In this document: in pieces, positions 1 through 8,563 of the stretch
How the letters are laid out: every line of letters begins with the position of its first letter
Position numbering within the stretch: position 1 is the first letter of the stretch
Assembly: GCA_963663735.2 (NCBI GenBank)
Contig: CAXXHN010000001.1
Span: 1,860,001-1,924,000 of the forward strand
DNA length: 64,000 nucleotides
Direction of reading: 5' to 3'
DNA from: G963663735 sp963663735
Lineage (GTDB): Bacteria; Acidobacteriota; UBA6911; RPQK01; JAPXNP01
The notes under the pieces: generated by a model
What the model saw: only the letters and a program-made list of their open reading frames with translations
What the model was told of the DNA's origin: nothing
Database searches by the model: none
Position numbers and translations under genes: made by a program

Positions 1-19
1 TTAAGCTCGATTCCTAGGT

Positions 20-46
20 GCAGCTGGAGCGGCGCGCTCCAGCAGG
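20..46 (+). repeat. REP-like palindromic repeat, copy 1
   Basis: Core GCTGGAGC-n-GCTCCAGC forms a stem with 8-bp GC-rich arms and is followed by AGG. Further copies lie at 94, 281, 3354 and 3421, all between genes. This fits a repetitive extragenic palindrome; no REP-associated transposase is visible in the window. Confidence 0.7.
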
Positions 47-93
47 AAACGTTGAAACCCTGCCCCTGCATGCATTGCGTTCATTTTCCGAAA

Positions 94-120
94 GTAGCTG
101 GAGCAGCTCGCACCAGCAAG
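94..120 (+). repeat. REP-like palindromic repeat, copy 2
   Basis: GTAGCTGGAGC followed by a degenerate right arm (CACCAGC) and AAG. One mismatch breaks the palindrome compared with the other copies. Confidence 0.65.
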
Positions 121-280
121 AAACAGTGTTTACATATCCCAGTGTTAATGAATCATCAGATATGAATTAACAGGGCTTTCCTGAACCTCAGACCCGTTCA
201 TTGTTGATGAGTACCTGCAAGACCATTTCCGCATAAGCCGGAGGTTGACCAGGGTTTTGAAATATTGGCAGGATCCGGAT

Positions 281-305
281 CTGCTGGAGCCAGCGGCTCC
301 AGCTA
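281..305 (-). repeat. REP-like palindromic repeat, copy 3 (reverse orientation)
   Basis: The arms are the same, but the flanking GTAG lies on the right and on the other strand, so this copy is inverted relative to copies 1, 2, 4 and 5. Confidence 0.65.
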
Positions 306-486
306 CCACTGCTGCCTATCCCTTCCAACCCCCTCCCTTCGGGAGCGGAAACTGGCAGTTTCCGGCTACGAGTGCTAGTAGCAGGAAGCATCCCTGACCT
401 CGCCCCCATTCACTTCGCACTTTTCAAATCTCAGATCGCACTTCCTTTTGGTTGCCTTCCTTTCCCTCCCGGGGTAGAATTTTCCC

Positions 487-1848
487 ATGGCTAAAATCTC
501 CGGAAATTTATTGATTTTTCTGCTTGCCGCTGCCCTGCTTTCCACCACATCCGCCGCTGCGAGCTGGATGGCCGGAACCGCCAGTACCAGCATAACTCCT
601 GAAGAAAAAACCTGGATGGCCGGATACGCATCCCGGACCGAGCCAGCCAGGGGAACCCTGCAGGATATCCACGCCAGGGCCCTGGCCCTGCAGGATGAAA
701 ATTCGCGGAGGTTCGTCCTGGTAAGTCTGGATGTACTCGGCTTTCCCGCGGATTTTTCCAGGGCCGTTACCGACCGTGTCCAGGAAAAACTTGGAATACC
801 CAGGGAAAACATCATTTTAGCCGCGACCCACACCCATGAAGGCCCGGTTGTCGGCGACAACCTGTATGTTGCCTACCGTATGGAACCGGAACACATGGAA
901 GCGGTAAAACGATACACCAGAATCCTGGAGGACAAGCTGGTTGAGACCGCGGTCAGGGCCTTTGCGGAAATGCGGCCGAGCCGCCTCAGTTTCGGGCGGA
1001 CCGAGGTTCATTTCGCCATCAACCGCCGGGTGATCAAGGAAGATGGAATCGCTAACGGAGCCAACCGGATCGGCCCCGTGGACCACCGGGTTCCGTTTTT
1101 GACTGTCGACAGCGAAAATGGGGTTTTACAGGCGATACTGTTCGGCTACGCCTGCCATAACACTACCGGGCAGGGGCAGTATTTATACAACGGGGATTAC
1201 GCCGGTTTTGCCGAAACTTCCCTTGAAAAGGAGTATCCCGGAATAACCGCCATGTTCATCACCGGCACTGCAGCGGACAGCAATCCCTATCCGCGCGGCT
1301 CCCACGCCCTGGCCGAACGGCACGGAGAGGAACTGGCTGGAGCTATCCGGAAAGCCATCACCGGCCCCCTGGAGGAGATTGGCCCCGGGCTGGAAGCCGG
1401 CTACCGGGAAATAACCCTGAAATTGGAAGAGCCTCCTTCAGAAGCGGAATTCAGGCAGAAGCTTGAGGATGAAAACGAGTTTGTCCGCCGCCATGCCCGG
1501 CTGATGCTGGCCCGGATAGAAAAAGAGGGAAACCTTTCTCGGGATTTCACCTACCCGGTCCAGGCCTGGAAATTCGGAAACAATGACTTGACCCTCGTAG
1601 CCATGGGAGGTGAGGTGGTGCTGGATTATGAAATCTTGCTGGAAGCTGCTTTCCCCGGTCCCAATCTCTGGGTGGCCGGGTACTGCAATGACGTTTCCGC
1701 TTACATTCCATCGAAACGTATCCTTTCCGAGGGCGGATACGAGGCCGGGGGAGCAATGCTTTATTATGGATGGCCCTCAACTTTTGAGCCTTCAGTGGAA
1801 GATATTATTCTGGAGAACATTTCCGGGTTGATATCCGGAGAAAAATGA
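487..1848 (+). CDS. Neutral/alkaline non-lysosomal ceramidase-like hydrolase, secreted
   Basis: The 453-residue protein starts with a Sec signal peptide (hydrophobic run at residues 7-24, then SAAAS). It matches the N-terminal catalytic domain of the neutral ceramidase family: a zinc-ligand-like THTHEGP motif at about residues 114-119, GYACHNTT around 220-227, and a TGTAADSNP segment near 260. Known family members hydrolyse the N-acyl bond of ceramide. In bacteria, single-domain members such as this one (shorter than the 650-750 residues of full ceramidases, lacking the C-terminal domain) have mostly untested substrates. The next gene, a Tat-exported DegT-family protein, follows 102 bases later on the same strand. 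The family call is solid; ceramide as substrate is inference. Confidence 0.85.
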   Translation: MAKISGNLLIFLLAAALLSTTSAAASWMAGTASTSITPEEKTWMAGYASRTEPARGTLQDIHARALALQDENSRRFVLVSLDVLGFPADFSRAVTDRVQEKLGIPRENIILAATHTHEGPVVGDNLYVAYRMEPEHMEAVKRYTRILEDKLVETAVRAFAEMRPSRLSFGRTEVHFAINRRVIKEDGIANGANRIGPVDHRVPFLTVDSENGVLQAILFGYACHNTTGQGQYLYNGDYAGFAETSLEKEYPGITAMFITGTAADSNPYPRGSHALAERHGEELAGAIRKAITGPLEEIGPGLEAGYREITLKLEEPPSEAEFRQKLEDENEFVRRHARLMLARIEKEGNLSRDFTYPVQAWKFGNNDLTLVAMGGEVVLDYEILLEAAFPGPNLWVAGYCNDVSAYIPSKRILSEGGYEAGGAMLYYGWPSTFEPSVEDIILENISGLISGEK

Positions 1849-1950
1849 TGAGGTTGATTGTTAAATCTTTAAAATAGATGTAGATTTCTGTTATTAAAAA
1901 AAATCTATAAATCGGGGACTTAATCAATCCTCTGACCGGGAGAAAATGAG

Positions 1951-3342
1951 ATGAGCAAAATTGGTTATGATCGAAGGCATTTTTTGGGAACTGTTTCCGC
2001 CGCGACCGGCGCTGTGGGCCTGGGCCTGCTGCGTCCCGCTCTTGCGAGACCAATCAGGCCGGTCTTTCAGCCTGGGGGAAAACCTGCTGTGCTGGGCGGA
2101 ACCCCGATCCGCACTGAAAAGTTCCCGTCCTGGCCGCAGATTGAAGAAAGTGACCGCAAAGCCTGGGTCAAGGTTCTGGATGATGGCCGATGGAACCGCG
2201 GCCCGAGGGTGGATGAATTTGAAACCAGGTGGGCTGAGGCCATGGGAGCCAGGTACGCGATTGCCACATCCAGCGGGACCAGTGCCCTGGTGTGCGCCCT
2301 GCACGCCCTGGAAATCGGCCCCGGAGATGAAGTCATCGTGCCTCCTTATACTTTTATCGCCACCATCAACGTGGTCCTGATGCAGTATGCCCTGCCTATT
2401 TTTGTGGACACTGACCGGAGAACCCATGAGATCGACGCGAAGAAGATTGAAGCGGCAATAACGGACAAGACCCGCTGCATCATTCCGGTACACCTGGGCG
2501 GAAATCCGGCTGACCTGGATACAGTCCTGGCAACCGCAAAGAAAAAGAACATTCCGGTGATCGAAGATGCCTGCCAGGCCCATTTTGCCGAGTGGAAAAA
2601 CAAGGGTGTGGGGTCCTGGGGCGACATGGGATGTTTCAGCTTCCAGGCCTCCAAGAACCTGAATTCCGGGGAAGGCGGCTCAGTGATAACCAGCAACGGA
2701 GAATATGCCGCGGCCTGCATGAGTTACCAGAACGTGGGCAGGGGTTACCGTGTCGGCAGCGGCGGAGAGCTGCAGGGTTACAACAAGCCAGGCTGGAATT
2801 ATGCCCGCAACGGAGACAACCGACGCATGACCGAATTCCAGGGCACGATTCTCCTGGGACAGCTGACTAGGCTGGAACAGCAAGCCCGCGTCAGGGAGCA
2901 GAATGCCGAATACCTGGCCGGGAGGCTCAAGGAGATCGGCGGGGTGATCCCGGCTGAAAAGTACGAGGGAACGACGCGTAACGCTTACCATTTGTTCATG
3001 GCCAAGTACGATCCTGAAGAGTTTGCCGGGCTGTCCAGGGACGGTTTTATCAAGGCGATGCGCGCTGAGGGAGTCGGCTGCGGGACAGGATACCCGCCGA
3101 TCAACAAGGAGCCCTACATCAGGGAACTGTTAAACGGACGGGGATTCCGCAAGATTTACACCGAGAAGGAAATCCGGGACTGGTCTGAAAGGAACAGCTG
3201 TCCTGAGAATGACAAGCTCTGCGAAGACGGAATCTGGTGGGGGCAGACTACCCTGCTGGCTGAGCGCTCCGGTATGGACGACATCGCCAACGCGGTAGAG
3301 CGGATAAAGAAACACGCGGAAGAGATCAAGAAAGCGTTGTAG
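1951..3342 (+). CDS. DegT/DnrJ/EryC1/StrS-family PLP protein with Tat signal
   Basis: The 463-residue protein belongs to the DegT/DnrJ/EryC1/StrS aminotransferase family, whose known members transaminate nucleotide-linked sugars. Signature parts are TSSGTSAL (about 106), the IEDACQAH aspartate region (205-211) and the PLP-binding lysine in FQASKNLNSGEGG (K235). Unlike cytoplasmic relatives it starts with a twin-arginine signal (DRRHFLGTVSAATG, then a hydrophobic stretch ending LARPI near 34), so it is probably exported folded. A paralogue with the same architecture lies at 49250-50617. The chosen ATG follows a GGGAG ribosome-binding site. Its role outside the cytoplasm, and whether it keeps aminotransferase activity, cannot be told from sequence. 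Confidence 0.88.
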   Translation: MSKIGYDRRHFLGTVSAATGAVGLGLLRPALARPIRPVFQPGGKPAVLGGTPIRTEKFPSWPQIEESDRKAWVKVLDDGRWNRGPRVDEFETRWAEAMGARYAIATSSGTSALVCALHALEIGPGDEVIVPPYTFIATINVVLMQYALPIFVDTDRRTHEIDAKKIEAAITDKTRCIIPVHLGGNPADLDTVLATAKKKNIPVIEDACQAHFAEWKNKGVGSWGDMGCFSFQASKNLNSGEGGSVITSNGEYAAACMSYQNVGRGYRVGSGGELQGYNKPGWNYARNGDNRRMTEFQGTILLGQLTRLEQQARVREQNAEYLAGRLKEIGGVIPAEKYEGTTRNAYHLFMAKYDPEEFAGLSRDGFIKAMRAEGVGCGTGYPPINKEPYIRELLNGRGFRKIYTEKEIRDWSERNSCPENDKLCEDGIWWGQTTLLAERSGMDDIANAVERIKKHAEEIKKAL

Positions 3343-3353
3343 TGGCTCGGATT

Positions 3354-3380
3354 GTAGCTGGAGCTGCTCGCTCCAGCAAG
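3354..3380 (+). repeat. REP-like palindromic repeat, copy 4
   Basis: GTAGCTGGAGC, a short loop and GCTCCAGCAAG, located 11 bases after the DegT-family stop codon, where the hairpin could protect or terminate the transcript. Confidence 0.7.
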
Positions 3381-3420
3381 GCGAAGCCATCGCGGCATAA
3401 GCTTCGGACTTATGATTATT

Positions 3421-3444
3421 GTAGCTGGAGCGGCTCGCTCCAGC
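3421..3444 (+). repeat. REP-like palindromic repeat, copy 5
   Basis: Same arms as copy 4 and same orientation, 67 bases downstream. It forms a pair with copy 4 behind the DegT-family gene. Confidence 0.7.
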
Positions 3445-3638
3445 TTTCCCTCAGCACTGGAGGTGCAGCAGGATTTAGCCCAGGATGAGCGATAGAGAAC
3501 CCTGGATCGAGAACAGAGATCCCTGTAGGGGTGAGCAAATCCTGGCATTCTTGTTTTACATTATCTTGCGACCTGCTACTGACGACTTGTGACTATTCCC
3601 CATGTTATAATTCGCTGACAATTTTCTGCATATTTTTA

Positions 3639-3713
3639 GCCGGCGTAGCTCAACGGTAGAGCGGCGCATTCGTAATGCGTAGGTTGGGGGTTCAATTCCC
3701 TTCGCCGGCTCCA
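3639..3713 (+). tRNA. tRNA-Thr (anticodon CGT)
   Basis: The cloverleaf can be folded by eye: acceptor arm GCCGGCG pairs with CGCCGGC, the D arm carries AGCTCAACGGTAGAGC, and the anticodon stem GCGCA/TGCGT encloses loop TTCGTAA with anticodon CGT (threonine, codon ACG). The T arm holds GGTTCAATTCCC, and CCA is encoded. The 3' part from 3665 is the integration site of the island that follows; the gene stays intact because the element supplies the same sequence. Confidence 0.95.
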
Positions 3714-3714
3714 G
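3665..3714 (+). repeat. attL: 50-bp direct repeat at the tRNA 3' end
   Basis: These 50 bases, from the anticodon stem through CCA plus one G, recur exactly at 14263-14312. Identity stops sharply on both sides. This is the footprint of site-specific integration by a tyrosine recombinase into a tRNA gene. Confidence 0.93.
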
Positions 3715-3757
3715 TCTTTTCGGGGTTCTACGAAGTTTATAACATTTCTATTATTTT

Positions 3758-3779
3758 CTGTAAGTGAATATTAAGTGAA
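3758..3779 (+). repeat. Putative integrase arm-type site, left end
   Basis: Two TAAGTGAA boxes separated by TAT, preceded by CTG. The same 22 bases occur in the same orientation at 14104-14125 near the other end of the island. Position inside both att repeats and the paired-box structure suggest arm binding by the integrase; binding itself is inferred. Confidence 0.6.
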
Positions 3780-3871
3780 TTTCTACCGAAAAATTGAGGT
3801 GCATTGAGAACTTTTTCTTGGTGTGATTTGCAATCCCACATAAAATTTAAAATGGGTGAAATTTGGAAGAG

Positions 3872-6499
3872 TTAGGTTTTAAGGTTTTTTGTATCTGGCG
3901 TGGATAATTGGGCACAATTTGGATTAATTACATCATAAAGGCTTTGCTGGAAACTATTTTCATCCCCCTTACTATAGAATTTAACACCTACAAGCCTGTA
4001 TTTTTGAGTTTTATGTTTTGTCTTAAATTCTAGAGTCTCTTTTTTAAATTTTTCAGTCACCTCATTAAGAAACTCTTGCTTCCATCTATCCTGCTCTTGC
4101 AGGTGCTCACCCTTTGGTTCAACAAATATCTGGTATGTGAGCATATTCCCGTTTTTCTCCCGCAGGAATAAAACAAAATCAGGTTCAAATGCCCTTCCGT
4201 CAGAAAATTTGTAAATTTTAAAGTGCCTTTCATTACGGACAAGATATATATCATCATATTTTTCTTGTAGAGTTTTTATTTGGCGTTCAAGCATCCTAAC
4301 AAATGCTTTTTCTTCGCTTGTGCCGTAATTAGCATTGAAAACATACCAGTCCTTATCAGCAATAAACTGTTCGTCACTGTCAGCTCTCTCACTGCCTTCA
4401 ATCAATTTAAGGTATTTGTCCGAAAATATAGAAGCGATGGAATTTATTTTAAAATTTTCTGTTCCTCTATATTCGGCACCTATTTTACGTAACTCAGATT
4501 CAATCTGATCAAGCAAACCTATCACAGCATCTAGCTGATCTCTGTTGGACAAATTATAAATTTCAGCTGATTCTCCTTGAAATGTAATCTTCAAACCACC
4601 AAGATATTCATCTGTGTCAATAAATTGCCGTATGGATGTAACGTACGGAAAATACTTGCAAATGGACTGGAACTTGAAAAATGGTTGCCGTGAAATAGCA
4701 TTGCAAACAATATGCCGTGGGATCTCTTTTACTCTGACATCATTCCGACCTAATTCGGCAACCCCACCATTATCCTCATTTTCATTAAGCAGGGCACCCG
4801 ACGTTCCCTGACCACTCGCAATGGTATGTTCATAGTTCTTCTTTGTTACAGTTAGGTTGATGTCTGACAACGATCTGACATTTTGATGGTTATTCCTGAC
4901 ACGCTCATTTAGATATAGCAATCCACTTTTATAAAAGTCTGTTTTTTTAAATGAGTCTTTTAATTTTAGAGATTTGTTGACCTCCTTTTCATCCATCAGA
5001 CCTTCTTCAATCAAAGCTGTGCGAAGCTCCGAAATATATCGAGAATCATTGATGCTGTGATAATGCAATTCTTCCAGAACTCGGATTTCATTCTCAAGGT
5101 TGCTGTCATATTTACGACGGAAACGGTTATCATTTTCATTGATTATAAAAGGAAAATATCGTGCTCCACGTCCGATAAGTTGGGCCTCGGCAATGGTTGT
5201 CTTCCCCGGCTTTCCCGCCTTCGAATCTCGAGTTGTATAACAGCGTACGATATCGAAAAGATTCAGGACATCCCAACCCTCATTTAGTTTCTGTACTGCA
5301 AATATTGCCCGGATACCATTGTCCTTATCTTCCAATGTATTAAGAAGGATTTGTTGCGTTTCCTTCTCTTTTTCCTCGTTAACGGAAATGCAGCGGTTTT
5401 CGTTAAACTCTGTACGTAATCTTTCTGTCAGTTGCTTGGAAGTAATGCCGTTTTCATTGAAAAAACGAAAAGACCTTTTGACCAGGGGGATATTTGACTT
5501 TTTAATTCGCTTAATGTCATCTGGAGAGAGATTTTCAATCAGTTTATGAAAATTGGATTTATTCTCTTTTGATTGCGCAATGGTTCTTTGCGCTTTGAAC
5601 AAAATAACTGGCTTTAGATTTATACGATGTTTAGCTGCGACTTCCTGTTTATACTGGCTCAGGATTAGAGCCTGAATGATACGATCCTTTTCTTGAAAGT
5701 CTGACTGAACAATATATACATCTTTGGAATAACCATCATTGCGGAACTGCCGCAGATCATAGCGATACAGAACTTTGTTTTTATATTTTTTATCAATGTT
5801 GATGTGAGTGTAATCAAGCGTGGCGGTGAATTCTAGGAGCAGATTATCTATATTTTGTATAAAAATACGTTCTACTGTTCCTTCCCAGTTTAATTCTTCA
5901 AATTCTTTCTGGGATTTTGTGTTGACGTTTATATGGTGGGCTTCATCCGACAGAAGGACAATCCTTTTGTTTTTGAAGTCATCGTAAATTAGGCCATTTT
6001 CCTTTTCTATCGTCAAATCGGAATGCAGTTTTTGAATAGTAGTAAAGCAAATATTGATGTCTTTTTCGTTGACGCCTTCAAAATTGGATACCTGTGCTAC
6101 GGCAACTCGCTTTGTGCCGAAGTAGATGTTTTTGGCGAAAAGATATTTTGAAGACAAAGGATTAAGAAAATTATCTTTGCTTTTTTCAATGATGTTAGTG
6201 GAGTTAACAAAAAATAGAAAATTGCGATAACCCTTTTCATACAGGTAGAGGATAAGTCCAGCCATAATTAGGGTCTTACCACTTCCAGTTGCCATATTGA
6301 AAAGAAAATGTAACGGCCAGTTTTTACCAGGGAAATCATGGTCTAGACAGTAAAAAAAACGGGCAAAGGCTTCTTCCTGGTAATGACGAAGTTCGAACTC
6401 TGGATTCAGGTTATTTCTGAGATAGTCTGGTATTTTCTTCTTTAATAATCCAAGTACAGATGCGGAATCAAGAGTCTCATACAAAAAATTTTCAGCCAT
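3872..6499 (-). CDS. res: Type III restriction enzyme, Res subunit
   Basis: The protein is about 875 residues. It has an SF2 helicase core: Walker A in ATGSGKTLIMAG, a DEAH-like box in LSDEAHH, and a late motif in AEAQLIGRGARYF. A C-terminal PD-(D/E)xK nuclease follows, with FEPDFVLFL and FVEPKGEH as likely catalytic strands. Res makes the ATP-dependent cutting subunit that acts with Mod. The start at 6499 is preferred over an upstream one at 6568, because it begins at MAENFLYETL and overlaps the mod stop by 8 bases, which suggests translational coupling. The gene itself looks intact. Without a working Mod partner it would be expected to be inactive. Confidence 0.93.
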   Translation of the reverse strand: MAENFLYETLDSASVLGLLKKKIPDYLRNNLNPEFELRHYQEEAFARFFYCLDHDFPGKNWPLHFLFNMATGSGKTLIMAGLILYLYEKGYRNFLFFVNSTNIIEKSKDNFLNPLSSKYLFAKNIYFGTKRVAVAQVSNFEGVNEKDINICFTTIQKLHSDLTIEKENGLIYDDFKNKRIVLLSDEAHHINVNTKSQKEFEELNWEGTVERIFIQNIDNLLLEFTATLDYTHINIDKKYKNKVLYRYDLRQFRNDGYSKDVYIVQSDFQEKDRIIQALILSQYKQEVAAKHRINLKPVILFKAQRTIAQSKENKSNFHKLIENLSPDDIKRIKKSNIPLVKRSFRFFNENGITSKQLTERLRTEFNENRCISVNEEKEKETQQILLNTLEDKDNGIRAIFAVQKLNEGWDVLNLFDIVRCYTTRDSKAGKPGKTTIAEAQLIGRGARYFPFIINENDNRFRRKYDSNLENEIRVLEELHYHSINDSRYISELRTALIEEGLMDEKEVNKSLKLKDSFKKTDFYKSGLLYLNERVRNNHQNVRSLSDINLTVTKKNYEHTIASGQGTSGALLNENEDNGGVAELGRNDVRVKEIPRHIVCNAISRQPFFKFQSICKYFPYVTSIRQFIDTDEYLGGLKITFQGESAEIYNLSNRDQLDAVIGLLDQIESELRKIGAEYRGTENFKINSIASIFSDKYLKLIEGSERADSDEQFIADKDWYVFNANYGTSEEKAFVRMLERQIKTLQEKYDDIYLVRNERHFKIYKFSDGRAFEPDFVLFLREKNGNMLTYQIFVEPKGEHLQEQDRWKQEFLNEVTEKFKKETLEFKTKHKTQKYRLVGVKFYSKGDENSFQQSLYDVINPNCAQLSTPDTKNLKT

Positions 6500-7184
6500 G
6501 ATAAGCTTCCCCGAAGAATAATTGATTAAGCTTCTTATCCTCACGGCTAACATTAAAATTATCGTCATCTATCTCAGAAAGATTAACGTAAAGCTGATTC
6601 TTATTTAGAAGTTCGGCCAATAACTTTTTTTGTTTATCTAGGCCGTTTGGGGTTTTACCAATCTTGATAAAATCGTTGACGGCTTCGTCAGGCACCTGAG
6701 GGTTGACGTACCAGTTGAGGAAGGAGTTTGCGGCTATTTCCGCCCAAAGTTCAATGAGCTCTTCGGATGACCCAGTGGCCTGTATTTTATCCATGAAAAC
6801 CTGATTGTATTTCATTAATTCGCAGTAAATAAAATCACCACCTCCGTGCCAGTTAACAGATTTGGATATACCCTTCTGATCATATTTTATCTCATCAAAC
6901 ATCTCGTTTTCTTTTTGTGATATTTTGCCGATCACATTTTGTAGTCTGGGTATTATTGTGTTCAATCCTCCCTCTAACTGTTCTATACCAATGAAAATTC
7001 TATTTAACTTTATGGCCACAGCCGCCGTCGTGCCACTTCCAAGAAAGAAATCAAGCACAATATCCCCAGGTTTAGTTGCTGCTTCAACAATTAATCTTAA
7101 CAACTCCTCTGGTTTGGCCGTATCGTACGCTGTTTCTTTTGTATTTTTAATTAAATCATTACTCCACACATCACCCAAGGCCAC
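6492..7184 (-). CDS. mod: Type III DNA methyltransferase Mod, C-terminal part (frameshifted gene)
   Basis: This frame carries the SAM-binding motif I of the methyltransferase (DFFLGSGTTAAVAI) and the C-terminal region. The N-terminal part with the catalytic motif is in the other frame at 7151-8347. The in-frame reading continues upstream of the first ATG as RKDAKYVALGDVW, so this is one gene broken by a one-base shift, not a separate gene. Fused length would be about 618 residues, normal for Mod. Whether the part is translated on its own is unknown. Confidence 0.88.
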   Translation of the reverse strand: MALGDVWSNDLIKNTKETAYDTAKPEELLRLIVEAATKPGDIVLDFFLGSGTTAAVAIKLNRIFIGIEQLEGGLNTIIPRLQNVIGKISQKENEMFDEIKYDQKGISKSVNWHGGGDFIYCELMKYNQVFMDKIQATGSSEELIELWAEIAANSFLNWYVNPQVPDEAVNDFIKIGKTPNGLDKQKKLLAELLNKNQLYVNLSEIDDDNFNVSREDKKLNQLFFGEAYHG

Positions 7185-8347
7185 ATATTTTGCGTCTTTC
7201 CGGTTATCAGTTTAATAACCTCATCCTTGTCAAGATCAGTCCTTTCTGAAACGTATGTTTTTAAACCTGCCTTCTCCTTTAACTCCCATTCCGCAGGGGT
7301 TCTACTCATCCGCCCCCTTGTGTAGAACCAGCCTTTTGAATCTTTTTCAATTCTGCTTATGGTGGATTTTTTGTATGGTCCCAATGGTGGATTCCAGAAT
7401 CTAATATTCTTTTTTTTAGAGTAAATAAAAATATTCTGATATTCAGTAGGCATTGAAGAACTATTAGTATGTGATCTTGAACTTCCCCCCTCTCTACCTT
7501 TATTCCAAATTATTTCGTTTACAAAATTATCTCTCCCAAAAATTTCATCCAAAAGGATTTTTAGGTAGTGAGATTCGTTATTATCAACATGAACAAAAAT
7601 GTTTCCGTCGGCACTTAAAAGATCATATGCAATAAAAAGTCGATTTTTTATAAAGGTTAACCATGTAGAATGTGCAAAATTATCGTTGTATGTGAAGGTA
7701 TCCCTTTCTGTATTAAACGGTGGATCAATATAAATCAGCTTCACCTTCCCTCGGAACTGTTTTTCTAATGTATGTAATGCAAGCAGGTTGTTACCCTTTA
7801 TAATGAGGTTTTCTCTAAGCGTACCGCTCTGATCCCTCTTGATTTCCGAAACGACTTGTTGGCCATTAGTAGTATAACGTTTCCAGTTTGTCAGAACCTT
7901 AGGATCTAACAGCCTGTCGATTTCATCCTGAGCAAGAATTTCGTTAAAGAATATTTCCTTGCTCTTTTCTTCCTCTTTCGTTTGCCCGCCCGCAAGTACA
8001 CAATCCTTGTAAGGCCATACGAGAGACACCTCACCCCGTTCTTGCAAGAATTTACCGTTAATATTCAATCCGATTTTACTTCTAAAGCGGGTATAGGAAT
8101 TGCTAAGGAAATGTTTATCGGAAATGTATTCGATAAAAGCATTGATATTAAAAATCCAATGGCCTTTAATCTCGGTAAAAAATTTGTTTTTTATTTCAGG
8201 CTTTTCTAGCAGCAGCTTCACCAAATCAGTGTCAATCTTCCAGGCACGATCGATTACAGCTGGCTTTATAAGCTCCCCCTCTTGGTCCACAAATCGAGGA
8301 TCAGTTTTTAGCAACTCAATCAGCTTTTCAATAAATTTTACCGCCAT
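7151..8347 (-). CDS. mod: Type III DNA methyltransferase Mod, N-terminal part (frameshifted gene)
   Basis: This is the N-terminal 398 residues of a beta-class N6-adenine methyltransferase. The catalytic motif IV is YIDPPFN with D at about residue 208, and in this class it precedes motif I, which lies in the downstream frame. The start has a good ribosome-binding site (AGAGGA, 7 bases before ATG). The frame is lost in a run of three A on the coding strand (7197-7199): adding one A gives ITGKDAKYVALGD and joins both halves. The premature end reads TQNMWPWVMCGVMI. A real mutation, a phase switch or a sequencing error are all possible. Confidence 0.9.
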   Translation of the reverse strand: MAVKFIEKLIELLKTDPRFVDQEGELIKPAVIDRAWKIDTDLVKLLLEKPEIKNKFFTEIKGHWIFNINAFIEYISDKHFLSNSYTRFRSKIGLNINGKFLQERGEVSLVWPYKDCVLAGGQTKEEEKSKEIFFNEILAQDEIDRLLDPKVLTNWKRYTTNGQQVVSEIKRDQSGTLRENLIIKGNNLLALHTLEKQFRGKVKLIYIDPPFNTERDTFTYNDNFAHSTWLTFIKNRLFIAYDLLSADGNIFVHVDNNESHYLKILLDEIFGRDNFVNEIIWNKGREGGSSRSHTNSSSMPTEYQNIFIYSKKKNIRFWNPPLGPYKKSTISRIEKDSKGWFYTRGRMSRTPAEWELKEKAGLKTYVSERTDLDKDEVIKLITGKTQNMWPWVMCGVMI

Positions 8348-8563
8348 TCGTCATTCCTCTAGGATTGAATCTATCAGCCTTGCTTTATGAAATATCACCT
8401 CAATGAATTGGGGAAAGATCAATTTGCAATCCTTTAGCCTGAATGTTTGGAACACTAATAATTGATGTCTTGATTATAGGTATTTAACGAAAGACAATAA
8501 AGAACGAAATGTTACACGTCAGGTGATCAGTTCCAAAAATTCCCAATGAATTATTCCCGGCAA

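Larger units (their letters stand above)
1..486. other. Intergenic region with palindromic repeats
   Basis: No coding region is supported here. The stretch carries three copies of a short palindromic repeat (near 20, 94 and 281) and a small hairpin around 354-366 (GGAAA / TTTCC arms). The last 60 bases are pyrimidine-rich and lead into the gene starting at 487. No clear promoter was found. Confidence 0.6.

Noticed and set aside
8348..8563. Possible antitoxin-sized gene between mod and the primase-like gene
   Set aside because: No frame of convincing length with a ribosome-binding site was found in these 216 bases.
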